A DNA stretch of 64,000 nucleotides. Source: Chlorops oryzae. Taxonomy: Eukaryota; Arthropoda; Insecta; Diptera; Chloropidae. Positions 23,340-36,150 of this stretch are shown in pieces (positions within the stretch are counted from its first letter, which is position 1; each line of letters begins with the position of its first letter). The notes below the pieces were generated by a model, which ran no database searches, was not told where the DNA came from, and was given only the letters and a program-made list of their open reading frames with translations. The stretch covers positions 108,765,906 through 108,829,905 of the forward strand of contig CM035807.1 in NCBI GenBank assembly GCA_020466095.1, in the 5' to 3' direction. The position numbers and the translations under genes are program-made.

Positions 23340-23477
23340 TATGGCCCTGAGTTAATTGGTTTAGTTTTTTCAATACAAATTTTGAAATCAAATCAATTTA
23401 AAAACATTTTCGACTAACAATTTTATCTAAAGTTCTTTTTATAAAGTTGCAGCGCTAATAAATTGCGTAAAGTCTTC

Positions 23478-23485
23478 TATCGATA
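23478..23485. promoter_or_regulatory. DRE motif TATCGATA
   Basis: A perfect palindromic DREF-type core promoter element, with a second ATCGAT about 25 bp away. A possible non-coding first exon follows on the plus strand. Confidence 0.5.
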
Positions 23486-23519
23486 TTTCTTATTTTCGAT
23501 GCATCGATTATTTTGGCTC

Positions 23520-23638
23520 CTAATGAATCCGAATGGCTACTAATTCGCGTGTCAACCAGTATTATGTGTGTTGTGTGCAGTGTTGCGCTAAAACTAAGCG
23601 CTATGTTTTGAATTTAACAAATTAATACGGGATTTGTG
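23520..23638 (+). other. Possible non-coding first exon
   Basis: Downstream of the DRE motif the sequence is less AT-biased and ends with a good splice donor TTGTG|GTAAGC at 23639. The transcription start cannot be fixed and no downstream plus-strand exon was found in the window. Confidence 0.25.
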
Positions 23639-23640
23639 GT

Positions 23641-24474
23641 AAGCTCTCGTTCTTTTATATTTTAACAATTTAAAGACTTTCGCGAATGTGCATAGTTGGT
23701 GTGTCATGCAAGCACGATTTTCCTTTTAACTTCTGAAAGATGGTTTAGGAACTCTAGTTTCGTTTCTGGATACTTTTAAAAAACTTTTCTTTCGCGGTTT
23801 ATGTTGATCAGGAAACGAATAAAGGGGGAAGCTTCCCCCTCTCTTCCGTACTGTGATTACGCTCATGGCATCATTTCCCCTCCCTTGGAATCAACATGAA
23901 AACAGCCAAAAGTCAACATCTACATAATCCAGTTGTAATAGTTATAAAAGTTAATATGGAGAACTTGGTAGAACTGGAAACTTATGCTTTCACAGCATCT
24001 TCCTTATATGTGACACCTTCAATGAAATTGTACCTTAAATAGCTCGATAGTAGCTCTGTTCCTAAAGCATTGAAATAGGGCCTATAAAAGCGTCGATTTT
24101 GTTTTTATTTCTTTTTATTAAAATATAATTTTTACACAATTTTTTATTGCATCAAAATTGATAACCTATTTTATTAAATGAAATAAGTAGAGGCAAAAAT
24201 ACTGCAAAGATAAAACAAGACATTTTCCAATATTGTTCATAAGTACATACAATACATCCATATATAGAATCGTAATAAATAGAAATCAAGTTCACGTAAA
24301 ATGTTCGAATAAATACTGGACTTAAATTTTACAGGACAAAGTACAGCGGCCAACGAATATGTAAAACAATAATCAATAGCATAGCATTAGATAGAAAGAG
24401 AGAAAGAAGAGAAAGAGAGAGAGAGCTAAAAACTATTACAACTTCCTGCGTAACTTCGTTACATCCGTTTGAAT
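23641..24474. other. 3' flank of the minus-strand 481-aa gene
   Basis: Presumed 3' untranslated region and flank of the gene ending at 24475. AT-rich, with a GA tract near 24390-24425; several AATAAA signals occur on the minus strand. No other gene is seen. Confidence 0.45.
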
Positions 24475-27400
24475 TTAGTCGACCTGTTTGCTTTCATCGC
24501 GATTCTTACGGAAGGACACATGATGAATTAGTAATGGCGGTAAATTGCCGCGCAGCATTTGTAAGCGTTTGCTCTTCTCCTTTTCCGGTCGACGCGGCGC
24601 CATTTCGCCCTTCGGAATCGACGAGATCGACGTCGATGACGATGAACTCGGTCCAATCATCTCGGAGCTTTGCGTCAGCATGCCCGAATGACGGAAATAG
24701 CGTGGCATCGAGTAATCGAATTGCGAGGCACGAAGTTGCAACTGTGAAGCCGCATTCGCTGTCTGAATCGAATGGAGACTCTGCGAGACGCGATACTTTT
24801 CGATTGTCGGTGTGTCCTCGTAATTTTTCGGTAGATTCGAATACGATATCGATGGGACTTCTGGTGTCATGCTAATTTGACTACCGGAACCGGTAATACT
24901 AAAGATGTCCGTCTCACTGGCAGCCGACCGGACATTGAAATGCGGAACGCTTTTAACGCTACGCAATTTCTGTTTCGGCGGTATTAGAGCGCCGCCCAAA
25001 TTCAAATGCGGATGACGATCGATGAGCCGTGGACGCAGTATGATTTCATCGTTCGATAAATTCTCAATGCTTCTTTTCTGATTGTCGTTAAGATTTTGTT
25101 CGATCTCCTCCTCGGCAATGGCATCGAATTTTTTCGGTGTCAATGTCTGACTACCCTCGGGCGATGAATCGGTGGATATGGTGAATGTAATACGCTTCTC
25201 GGATGAAGTATCCAATGCCGTTGCCGTCGTTGCAGTAGCTGTCGGTGTCGGTGTTGCTTCTTTTTGTGGCTTCGTCGCATCTGTGGCATCTCCATTTAGA
25301 TTTAAGTTGGCTGAAAGTGGGGAAAAACGAATTATGCTCAAAATGTTTGTACGAAAATTTTTTGAATGAAAACAGAAATTAGTGATGTGCATTGTATGGA
25401 AGGAGCAGTAGGTAGGAGCAGTTGTTGTTAGTATATAAAAAGATTTTGTTTGTTGTTGTTGTTGTTTTGTTAAGAGACAAAGACTTGAGAAAAGAATGCA
25501 GCTTAAAGGATTCCAATGGTTTTGAGTAGGTACATTAAAAATTTTCATATCTTCATTGGTTAGTTTTGTTAATAGAGACTTTCGATTGCATCAAAAGGAC
25601 ACTCACTCAGTTTCAAGTCGATTAGATGAACAGATTCTAAGGCTTTAACGAGCAATAAGATCGTGCAAAATTGGAATTTTACTTTGCCTTCAATAGAATT
25701 TGGGCACTAAAAGTATAGAACGAAACCAATAATTTCGGTTAGAAAAGCAATTAAATCAGCTTATATCAGACGAACAGATAAACGATTCTGGGGGGACAAA
25801 AAAATACGAGCGAGATGCGTTTTAAAAATACTTAAAGACGGAAAGTATTTAGTAGCAAAAAATTTATTGAATTTGTTAGTTCAGAATATGAATTTGGAAA
25901 AACTTATGAGGATGTTTTGTAACTTTGTTTCGATTTCCTCCATTATTTTTCAATGTTGCACTCATTTTTAATTTCTTAACCTATTTTTTGCCGACTGTTG
26001 CTTTAAAGGCACAAAATTAATGTAAATTTGTTGTTGTCGGCCAAAAAGGGGTTAAACTGTTCCAGCATCGGCCCATGATACAAGTAAAACAAGATAGCGC
26101 ATTCAGTACGTATTTTGAGGTCTCTTTGAGAGCCGAAAATTGAGTTTGTGACGTCACTTGAAGTTTTCGAAAAATTTTGATTGTTTCCCATGCATTCAAA
26201 AAAGTAAAAAGCCGGTTTAACATTTAGGAAACAACAACATACGAATCGCAATATTTGATTTACGTGACGTTTCCTACTCTCAAGTGCGCTAATCTAATGT
26301 AAATTTGTCTGTTGTACATGCAAAAGGTTAACGCTCTAGATCGCACATTTTATCATGTCAACACAAAAACTCATTTTAACCCATTCGATGCTATTTGGTA
26401 TAACTTTCTCAGACTTTTCTTATAAATTGACTGCAAATAAAGCAGCTGGCAGCCTTGCCACTTATTTCTTTGGGCAATCGGATAAATGATAAAGAGATTA
26501 AGTCAAATTCTTGAAGAAGGGGGAGAATCAGAAAATTTTAGGTTCTTATAATAGTAGTTCTCTGTGCCATAGCTGGCTGAGATGCCAATTTACGTAGTAA
26601 GAGGCCCCGGGTTCGACTCCCAGCTCAGGTCGTGGATGTTTGTTAAGTTTTTTCTGATTTTCTTTGTTTTCCCATTATTCGTGGTATCACAACGGGCCCA
26701 TGTGAGGCCTACATGGTGTGTCAACCTTCATGGTGGCAGCCGCATAAACCTAACCTAACCTGTATTACTATACTTATATTACTATATATGTCACTCTCAT
26801 AGATTTTGGGCGGGACATTTCGCGCCAGTTAGAAAGAGATGTTACTCGGCAGGCAAAAAAAAAAAGAGCGAGAGAGAAATACTTTTGGTGAGTACCTAAG
26901 TGAAAAATGCTCATTTTGGTGGGTACCCAAGACCGTGGTGGGTACCCAAGACCGTGTTGAAAAGAGCCAAAATAGAAACGGCTCCTGAGTGACATATAAG
27001 CTAATATATGATCTGATTGCTCTTTCAAAAATGGTAGCGAAAGATGAACCTTCATGAAGACTAGCTCCTCTTATTAGGGATATCACGGTTCGGAATTTTT
27101 TGAGGCTTTTTAATGAGGTGAAAATTCCACTTTCACCATACACAGATGCCTCACAGTTTGTTGGTAGTAGCAGACCACAATCGGATCTAAGAAAAAGAAC
27201 CATGCGATATATCATATAGAACTATAGCTGCAACTTCGCCCAAATTTTGGCGCGTTATGGCATGATTTGGTGAAAAAGTTCAACTGTGGTGAACTACGCC
27301 ATAAGCCGAGTGTTGTGGTGAACCACGTAATAGTTAGTGTGGTGTACCACGTAATAGCTTTTGGCCGAAGTTGCAGCTATAGTTCTATATGCGATATATT

Positions 27401-30400
27401 ATCCGGAATATTATCGCTTTAAAAGAACAAGCATGAAAATGGAAATTTGTGGTTACAATTGAAATTGAAATCTTCTCTGGGTCATTGTAATCTTTGAGGA
27501 TAACGAAGTAATCTTTGAGGATAACGTAAAACTCCTACGGTTTGTGCCTCAAATCAATAAGAGAACCGCATTAGTGTGGACCTATTGATTACAATAAAGC
27601 GAATGTGATAAGGAACAACGATTGTAATTGAATTCCCTTATGGGGACGTGAAAAAATCACGCTCTCGAGCAGAAAAAAAAGCCTTTGAAATGAAGCGCAT
27701 AATTGTGGACATCTGTTTTTTTTTTAAATGACAACAATGCAATCGCAGTACTAGTCAATGCTTATCGTGTAGTGGTTTTTGTTGTTGTTGTTATTGTTTT
27801 GTTAAGTAAATGCCTTCTTTTTTTATTTATTTACTTATTTTTTCAATTGCTGCAGATGATACACATATTCGCAGACTGAATTGCTGAAAGCCTTTTTCAC
27901 AATGCCAGCAAAGCGCGCACTGCTGGGGTGGAGTAATCTTGAACAATAATTTCGAAAAAAAATATGTCTGCCGATAAAAACAATCCAATTATAGGTCGAG
28001 AAGGTACAAAAAAGGCTTCTGGAATTTATTAATTTTTTTTTTTTCATTCAATTCAAAAACAAGAAAAAACAACCAACAAAAAACATTGGAATTTATTATC
28101 AGATAATTCATTTAACCTAATCAATCAATAATTGATATATTGAAGATAATTGACGAAATGGAACGATCAAGATTCTCAAGGGAAATGCCTTCGAAAGGTA
28201 CGAGTACCTATTGTATGTATGAAACGGAGAAGATTAGGAATGTTTTTAATTAATTCTTCAATCGAGCGAAAATTCGAACGACTCAGTCCAATTTATCGAG
28301 TAAACCTTCAGTGTTTGGGTCTTACAATTCAATCGGATTTCAGATATTCCAAACCTTTTTTACGTTGGGAAACTGAAAAGTGCTTAAATGCCAAATTGAA
28401 GTCAATCAGAGCTGCGTGATTTAAAGGCTATGATCAGGTCTCGATTTAGAGGAAAAGAAACCTTGAGAAATGCCCAGGACGGCAATTATTATAGATGTGC
28501 GAAAACAGTACCCCATTACAGCCATCACAAAGGAGACAAACACTGTTTTTGTCTAGATCGGATCGGCCGTGAATAAAGTAACTTTTAAGGAGAACTTTCA
28601 AGTATTTTCCTCGGAAAAGACAGGAAAATAAATCCAATTTTGGGACCCTCTATGGACGATTTAAGCCAAAATAATAGCTTCGGGAATGACCTGATCAGAA
28701 AATGCGAAGAACGTAGCCAAATGAATACTGGAGAGACTACAAGGGCATGCGGCAAGCTAAAAGGCTCATATGTCCCAGGACTATAACGGCGGTGGCTATA
28801 TTAAACTTTAGCACAAACAATATTGAAATCGTCCCTGAACTTTTAACAGGGCACTGTAGACTGAAGTATCATAAAAAAGATGGGAGTGTGAAACGAAGAT
28901 CTCTGCAGGAAGCAGTGGAGGATATTCTATGCATATGTCCCGCTGCGGCTAGGCGCAGACTCACGTGTCTGGAGGCAAGAATAATGGGTCCTCAAGCAAT
29001 CAGTCGCCTTAGTCCTTTGGATATTCTGATATTCGTAAATAGTGTCAAAATACTCTAGGGAAACATGGGCTGCACAAAAGATCTTTTAGGTCATGGTGCT
29101 CTTACATGAGGATGTAGTTAGACAATCTCCATAAAAAAAGATCACAGCAACCCTGTGCAACCCTGTCCACATGTTAAAAAAATAAACAGAGTTGCATTTA
29201 AAATCACCACAGAAAATTGGGAATTTATAAAGACCATTACTCACATGTCACATATTGTTTATGTATCTTTTTCTTTTTTGTCTTTGGTTTTTAAGTACAA
29301 TTTATAGGTCTCAATGTTTGGATGAGGTTTTGTTCTAAAATTATAGCTTATATCTAGACATATATTAGTCTTATGGTTGTGTTTTTTTTTTTTTTTGAAT
29401 ACGATTAACTTAGGTAAAATTTGACCTTTGGCGGGTCTAAAGAACGAATACTGCTCTTGCGACTACTCTTTGTGCTTCCCCCATTCGCAACAGAAAGGAA
29501 ATCGTTACCTTCCAATCGACGGATCAAACGATCCTGTTCGCTCTCTTTGGGCGTTGTCGGTAGTTCGCGTTGCGGCGAATGAATGGCGGTTAGATACGGT
29601 TTCGTGCTAATACGATTCAATTTCGTTGGCTGATGGTCCTGGAAGATTTGCGAATTGGCAAAGACCGCAATTATTTCCGGACCAAGCATCGGTACATTTG
29701 TTTGTGTCTCACGAATGTAGTCTTCTTCGTGAATTTTTGCAATGCTAAAAAATTACAAAAAAAACGAAAAGCAAAGCAAAATATATTAAATTTTTTTGTT
29801 GACTTTTTCGTTGTTGTTTTGTTGTTGTTGTGCAAATAAAATGACTGATCAATTATTTGAACGAGCAAACACCGTCCGTACTTGTGACTTTCGATAATTC
29901 GCTCTTCTGACGATTTGTTTATGTACCTCATTAGGCCAGAGTTGCCGCTCCGCATGGGCTGATGATGAATAACTGGAACTGTCAGATTATTATTGTCATT
30001 TGTTTGGATGCGGCCCAAAACGCCATTTTTCTGCGATGCGATGTAATCTTCGTCTTCTTCAGGATTATAATTTGCTATAGGAGAGAAATGCCATTTTTTT
30101 AATTCTCATCTTTTTTTCTTTTTAAATTTTTTTTATTATCTATTATTATTTTTTTTTTTTTCGTATTTCTTATTGACATTTTAAATTTGCAAATGGTCGA
30201 TAAAATCATATTTGATTATGTTTTTTTGTAAGGCAAATGAATCAAAGGCACGTGTATGAGTCTCCGATGTGAAAATTAAATTTCAACCAATCAAAGTGAA
30301 TTTTTCAATAATGGGGAATAAAAATTTAAAGCGCAAAAGTCGCTGATCTCCGATAAATAGACCTGTTTAAAAGAAGAAGAAGATAAAGAAGAAGAAGAAA

Positions 30401-32187
30401 AAACCCATAAATTTCTCTTGGGTCACACAGTACCATTTATTTGAGAAAAATTTCCGTTCATCATACTCAGAAGATAGGTAACCAAAAAAGGTAGTATAGA
30501 ATACTTGGGAGTTGCTTTTATCCGAAGAAGTTTTGAGCGATCTGATTTTTTTAAGCAAATATTTGTGACTTTGTATGAAATTCGCTTAAAAAATTTCAAG
30601 AAAAATGTCTTAAAAATGTCTTCAAAAATGAATTCCAATTAACCTAGTTTTAAGGCATTGTTTTCCTTTTTCTGCTTTCACCTAAGAATGGTGAATATTT
30701 TTCATACTGTTCTTTAAGCAGCTGTGCAAATGACGGGTTTTTTAAATAATTTTTTTTTTTTTTCATCGAACATTCAAAAATACTTCGCATATTTATGGCC
30801 ATCAACAATACAACAATAAAAATAAAAAAATTTTTATTGGTCTCCAAAGATCAATTCAAGCTCTGTAGTAAATTAATTAAACGAATTTTAGAACAATGGA
30901 ACTCTGATTGCCCCTAATAAAAAGAAGAATAAAAACGCCTTTGATTTTGATATCCCCCAACGAAGATCATTCGAAACAATGTTAAACCTCAACCCAGTGA
31001 ACGCTTTCATTTGAGGGTGCCTCTCGTATTAAAAAAATGAAATAAAATAAATTAAATTATGCGAACAACTGTTAAAAATTCTTGCTAAATTTTTGTCCGC
31101 ATGTGAGAGTTTTCACTTTAAATACAAATGGGAAAACCTATTAGTGAACACTCTCACAAAGGGCCGGCCACTCCCTCGAAGTGATAAGAATTTTGAATGA
31201 ATTCTTTCTTCAGAATTTTTTAAACGAATCGGATCCCCATGAAGGGCCATTGTTGGTGATTTCCCTGTAGTATTCTACAAGCTTTTTGCGTTTTTAGCAC
31301 CTCAGCCCATCTAGCTTGTTTATGAAAGAATAAGTCTGAATGTTCGTTAGTTTTCTTTTATCACAAAAATTGTTTTTGCAAAAAATAAAAAAATTATTTT
31401 TAATCGGTTTTTGAGTTTTTTGAGAAAAACACTTGAGTTGCGGTTATGACGAGAACTCGATGAACGATAAATTAGTCACTGTCAGATCAGTTAGTTTTAT
31501 GCTTTAAATTTTTTTCGGAACGTTAATGCCTGGTTTCCATAGCGAAGATATGCCTGCACATATTCAACACATTGAAACGTATGAAACTAGTTTCAAAAAA
31601 GAACTGTGCTCTTGATTGTAACTGATTCCAAATGCTAGCATGTGTTCAATATTTGCAGTAATTGCAGCGCTATTAGAAATTAGGCAAAAATTTTGTTTTT
31701 TTTTAAAGAATTTCAAATTTATTTCACATCGCTGAAAGCTTGAATTTTCTTCTTATTGCTTATTTATTGAAATTGCCTTAAAAGCAATTTTATTTATTTG
31801 TATTTTTTTTTTCCTTCATTCTTTTGAAGTTCAGCTGGCATGCCTGCCTAATTTTATCACACGTTAATCGTTCGCACTTAGGACCTATAATGGGCACTAA
31901 TGATCACTCACCGATCGACTCATCGTAGCAGAACTTCTCCTCGAAGCAATTCCAATAGAAATCCTCCCAGCAGCTGCGATTTCATGCGATTTAGAGTAAA
32001 AGAAAAATTTTATAAAAAATTACATTCAAATTAAAAATGAAAATGAAAATAAAACAATAATAAACTTCTAACGAAAAATAATTACGAAATTAATGATAAA
32101 TTAATTAAATTAATGGTTTTTTGAAACAATGCAAGAGAGCGAATAATTAAAAAAAAAAACAACTCACTTTTGACAGCAGCGACACAT
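24475..32187 (-). CDS. Five-exon gene for a disordered protein with Cys-rich N-terminus (481 aa)
   Basis: I do not recognise the family. Exons on the minus strand: 32187-32168, 31973-31912, 30074-29882, 29744-29410 and 25310-24475 (TAA not used; the frame ends at 24475 in TAG/TGA-free sequence up to its stop). Phases 2, 1, 2, 1 agree at every junction and the sum is 482 codons with stop, which strongly supports the model. The first 28 residues read MCRCCQNCWEDFYWNCFEEK then FCYDES: seven cysteines in a short aromatic/acidic block, a likely palmitoylation or metal-binding segment. The rest is Ser/Thr/Pro-rich and predicted disordered, with basic and phosphosite-like stretches (SSRKSSIRSLDPPK) and a basic C-terminus (HHVSFRKNRDES). 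No transmembrane segment is seen. The weakest junction is the donor TAA|GTTAAT at 29409. Intron 4 is 4.1 kb and holds several transposons. Membrane anchoring is inference. Confidence 0.8.
26564..26760 (+). mobile_element. tRNA-derived SINE, copy 3
   Basis: A-box-like TAGCTGGCTGAG, B box GGGTTCGACTCCC, body with ATTCGTGGTATCACAACGGG, GTGGCAGCC and a short CCTAACCTAACCT tail. This is the best preserved head of the family in the window. It lies in intron 4 of the minus-strand gene. Confidence 0.85.
26785..26998. mobile_element. TATATGTCACTC-family MITE, copy 2, 214 bp
   Basis: Perfect 12-bp inverted ends TATATGTCACTC and GAGTGACATATA, with TA-rich flanks. The interior has a duplicated GGTGGGTACCCAAGACCGTG. 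The related copy at 22181 is inverted and shorter. Intronic. Confidence 0.8.
27216..27388. mobile_element. MITE with long TIRs and 14-bp flanking repeat, 173 bp
   Basis: Inverted ends of at least 23 bp starting ATAGAACTATAGCTGCAACT. Directly abutting the ends are ATGCGATATATCAT (27202-27215) and ATGCGATATATTAT (27389-27402), a 14-bp direct repeat with one mismatch. The interior has near-repeats of GTGGTGAACCACGTAATAG. It matches no superfamily I can name from terminus plus duplication length. Confidence 0.85.
28717..29058 (+). pseudogene. LINE (jockey/I/R1-type) ORF2 C-terminal remnant
   Basis: The frame reads YWRDYKGMRQAKRLI...LLTGHCRLKYHKKDG and then EDILCICPAAARRRL up to TAG at 29058. TGHCRLxxH and a Cys-rich HxLCxCPA block are the standard C-terminus of the RNase H-bearing non-LTR retrotransposon pol. 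Everything upstream (endonuclease, reverse transcriptase) is missing, and part of the CxxC motif is altered. A short 3' part of a related copy lies near 48390-48450 (CATGGTGCTCTTA). It sits in intron 4 of the minus-strand gene, antisense to it. Confidence 0.8.
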
Positions 32188-33215
32188 GTTCACCGGAATG
32201 TGCCGATTCCTTAGGCCTTTTCGTTGATAATGTTAGCGAATTTATTTCGTGTCTCTGCCTCTATACGTGACTGAATGAGTACGCATTTAATTTCCGAGAG
32301 ACTTAAATGAATTATTTACTATTCACATAAAAAAAAAAAATTATTTTTTTTATAAATTAACGCTTTTTTTTCTCTCTCTTAACATAGGGAAAAAGTTAAT
32401 GTTTTTATTTCGACTTTTCAGCGACGCTCGAAGGTAAACAGAAATAAGCAACAACACCTTCGCCACCGACTCATTGCCCTCACTGATTGCACAGCGCGAA
32501 ATGAGACTCGGATGTCTTTGGTTCCGAGTATTTAGAACTCAAAATCGACGTCGAAACGAGATCTCACGCTCGCATTCGCTCCAAGTTGCGCACTCCGAAG
32601 AATTACACTGGTAAACAAAAGGGGGGAAAATAATAATGGGCTACACATTAAACTATTGGAGTAAAAATAAATTTTGTTAGTTTGGCAAAAAAAAAACCCT
32701 CAATAATAAATGTTTTTTTTTCTTTCAGCTTTAAAAACCTTTTCGAACGGATGTTAGATTTTTAGAAACAATTCAAATGGAAATTTGTTAATGTCGGTCC
32801 GAAATGGATATATTTTCTATGGCTGGAAACCGAAGGTAAAACCACCTAACACATAACGGAGAATACTAATACTAGATGTGAGGCCGAATAGCCGGATAGC
32901 CACCGGATAGTTGAATTTTCTCACAAAGCAAAAGTTGTTTTATTGTGAATACTTGGTCCAATACAAACTGTCCGTTTTTGCCGCTGTCGCAATGCAACGA
33001 AACCATTAGAGCGGTGAAAACCGGGGAAAAGGAGGGCAGCACTTCGAGCTCAGCTGCTCGGGCTTTTTTCCCGCAGAGCTAATTAGCAATACTAGTTGCT
33101 TCAATGCTTTAAGTTTCCAGCGGTCGATCGCGTCGCGCGAATTCTCTCTCGTCGTTTTATAAGTGAACTGCATCGTGTTAAATAGTTTACACATGGGGTT
33201 TTTTTTTGGAGTATT

Positions 33216-33347
33216 TCAGTTCGTTTCGCTAGTCGTCGTTGCGGGCGAACGTTCGGGTTTTCCATCGATTCGAATCACAGAACATCATCCCGGTTCGACA
33301 GCTCCCTCAACATCATCCGAAGTCAGCATCGCAGCGCAATTCAAAAG
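33216..33347 (+). other. Possible non-coding first exon, divergent to the 481-aa gene
   Basis: An initiator-like TTTCAGTTCG at 33215 is followed by GC-richer sequence ending with a good donor AAAAG|GTACGT at 33348. It points away from the minus-strand gene starting at 32187. An open frame runs through it but no coding signal or downstream exon was found. Confidence 0.3.
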
Positions 33348-33349
33348 GT

Positions 33350-34675
33350 ACGTGGTTTGTTTTTTCTTCTTATCTTTTAAACGATTTCCCATTGCCCCAT
33401 TATTTGGTTGGACGACCAATTGACCTTTGTTGCACAAAGTCCCGGTATCCGGCAGAATAGGTAATTTTTGGCCGGATATGCCGAATACCAGATAGTAATC
33501 GGACATCCGTGCCATCTAGGAATCATACCAGTGATGCCAGATCGAGGGATTTTCCCCATTTTGTGGGATTTTTTTAGTCTTTCTAATAGCAAAAAACTTC
33601 TTGAAATGCCTAAAAAGGGATTTTTTTCGTTCGTTTTTCTATGACAAACAGAAAGGGTTTTTTTTTTTTTCAAATATCCGAGGAAAGGTGCCACCAATAT
33701 TTCGCGTATATGAGGAAAAATTTTGCCCCTTATGCGCTAAAGAATTAAAGGGGAAATACTATTTTTTGGGAAATAAGTATTTATTTTATGTTATGTTATG
33801 AGAGAAAATAATCCCTGAACCTTAAAATAAAAAGATCTCATTTTCGCGATCATCATTTCTGTTTTGCCCTTCTGAATTCTGTTACTTAGTGTTATTAGCG
33901 GTTCGACCAATGCTTAGAGATATTTTCTCACTCCGTCAGCCGGGTACTCCTTCATGCGCGGAGAGTTACTCTACGGAAATTACAAAATGCTATGGTAACC
34001 GATCTCTCCCTCTCTCTATCTCTCACGGTATATTTCTCCCTCTCTTTGCGGCTCAATGAATGATTTATTGACGTGCCTTTTTTGATACCGTTGAAATGCA
34101 ATTCATACGGATGAGGTGAACCTGAGCAAATCTATAAAAACAAAACAACAAAAAAATAGAGAGAAAAAAAAACTTAAATTGGACTACAGCAATTCATCGA
34201 GTCATACCTTTTCGAGTTCTTTCACTTTTACTTATGCGATTGCATCGTTATCGTAATTTATTTTTATCTCTGTCATTTCAATTCAATTCGTTTCATTGAC
34301 TTTTTTGCGATTTCTTTTTAACTGATATTTCCGAGATAAGCGATTACGTTGCCCAATCAATAAACACTGCTTTGAGTAAAAGTAACACGATTTCTTCAAG
34401 AAAAGCGAATAATCGTGCACGCTACACGAAGTGGTATGTTAATTTCGAGAGACGATAAGATCATCTCCATGACTTCGTATGTTAATGTCGGCAAGACTGT
34501 GAAAACTCTCATGTGATGACACATTGACGGTTTCATTCAGAGCCCTATGAGTGATATACAATGAACAGTGGTGTGCACAACAAAAGCTACTTTTTTAAAT
34601 TTTGATTTTTGCCAAAACGATACAAGCCAGGATTTTCATTTGCAAAGTAATATAACCTATTAAAATGGAAAACAA
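33350..34675. other. Intergenic, no gene
   Basis: AT-rich with T runs near 33660 and a CTCTCTCTAT tract near 34005-34025. Nothing recognisable. Confidence 0.45.
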
Positions 34676-35068
34676 CCCTACAATAATGAGCCGGTCAATT
34701 GCCTAAGAAGGGCTGACTTTTGACTGGTCCAATATAGCCTACCGGTTATATTATGGCAGTTCGCCCCATCGAATTCGGCTAGCCGGCGGTCGGTAATAAA
34801 CAGGTTAGTTTAAGAGCTGTCTGTAAATTACACTTTCATCAACTTAGGATATACATATATGGTCAATTCCACGCCAAACTGTCCTAAAGGTCCCATCAGT
34901 CACAGCCATTACGAGCAGAAATGGGGTAATTTTATTGCTAAACAATGACAGGCTCACGTTAAAAAGATTAGTTGAATATATTAGAAGTGGAATTATGAGG
35001 GGACTAGTACTGGTAACATAAAGGACTGACCGAAGGCTACAATTAGCTCAGTCCATTTAACTGCAGGG
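34676..35068. mobile_element. CCCTGCAGTAAT-family MITE, copy 2, 393 bp
   Basis: Reverse orientation. Ends CCCTACAATAAT and TTAACTGCAGGG; the interior has GGCTAGCCGGCGGTCGGTAA and GGACTAGTACTGGTAACAT, as in the other two copies. No target duplication found. Confidence 0.85.
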
Positions 35069-35875
35069 AAGATTCTGGAAAAACAACAACAACAAAAGAT
35101 ATGTATAGGAATGAAATCATGTTGAAAATGGATTTTGGTTGCTATTGTTTTGCACAGCACTGTATTTATATGCCTACATGATTGTGTACACAAAGTAGAG
35201 TTTTCACTGTATTAAAAATCCTGCTTAAGCAGATAAGAGTGAAAAGAAAAATAACATTTAAAAGCATCTTATAAAAATATGGGAGATAAAAGAGAGGAAG
35301 ACTAAAAATAGCATTGAGGAGAAACTCAGACCAAGATATGATTCAAAAATCCGAGTAAACATTTGAATGCCGGAATAAAGAGTTCAGCTCCTTATCTGAA
35401 TGGATTTTTTAAGCTCTGAAAAAAAACCTGAACACTTATTTTGGCGGAGAATTAATTAGGCTAAAAGGTAGAGTAAGCTCTTGATAATTGCAAAAAATGC
35501 ATTAAAAGGTCATGATAATAAAGAGGAAGAAAAAAAACTTAATTTGCAGTGAAATCTCAATATTTTTAATTCCTCCTCTTGAAGAAGACTCCAAAAACTA
35601 GGAAAAAATTTCAAAGCTTATGTATTCATTTATTTATATTTTTTTTTGTCTTTCGAGGTTCAAATCTAATAGGGGATGACAAACGACTTCGGACTATTGA
35701 CCTTTTTATATTTTCCCACCTGTTTTTCTAGCTTTAAATCAATTTAAATATTTTCTACGCCGATTGTAGTGTATCGAAGCTCCGTACAGCTTCTCTCCTG
35801 GAATAGAACTTATTTCAGGGAACCCGTCGATGCATCTTTAGACATATGTGTACATCAAGACAAAGTTATATATAT
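35069..35875. other. Intergenic, nothing recognised
   Basis: AT-rich; no gene or bounded repeat seen. Confidence 0.4.
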
Positions 35876-36150
35876 TAACAGAAATATTTTTATGACCAAT
35901 GCTCTCTATGTCGAGGGTATATTGCGTTTGTGCAATTGTGTGTATCATCCAGAACCAGTCGATTCTGTCTGTCGTATACAGGATATTATCAAAAATGCTG
36001 ATCTATCATGACAAAAATTTGGTATGCACGTTGGCGAAGACATGAGTACGAAGAAGCTTCAGTAGAAGTACCTCCAGTACTAAGGTCTGTTATTAAATCC
36101 CAAAAACTCCTCTGAAACCTGAATTTTTTTATTGAAGTGGGACTTAGCAT
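35876..36150 (-). mobile_element. mini-me-like element, 3' part
   Basis: The reverse complement carries TACTGGAGGTACTTC, the CGACAGACAGAATCGACTGG core and CGCAATATACCCTCGACAT, matching the copies at 10.0-10.8 kb and 43.5-44.1 kb. An 80-residue plus-strand open frame across it (35769-36011) is a by-product. Confidence 0.6.

Noticed and set aside
35769..36011. 80-residue plus-strand frame
   Set aside because: It crosses the boundary of a reversed mini-me-like element and shares no known domain.
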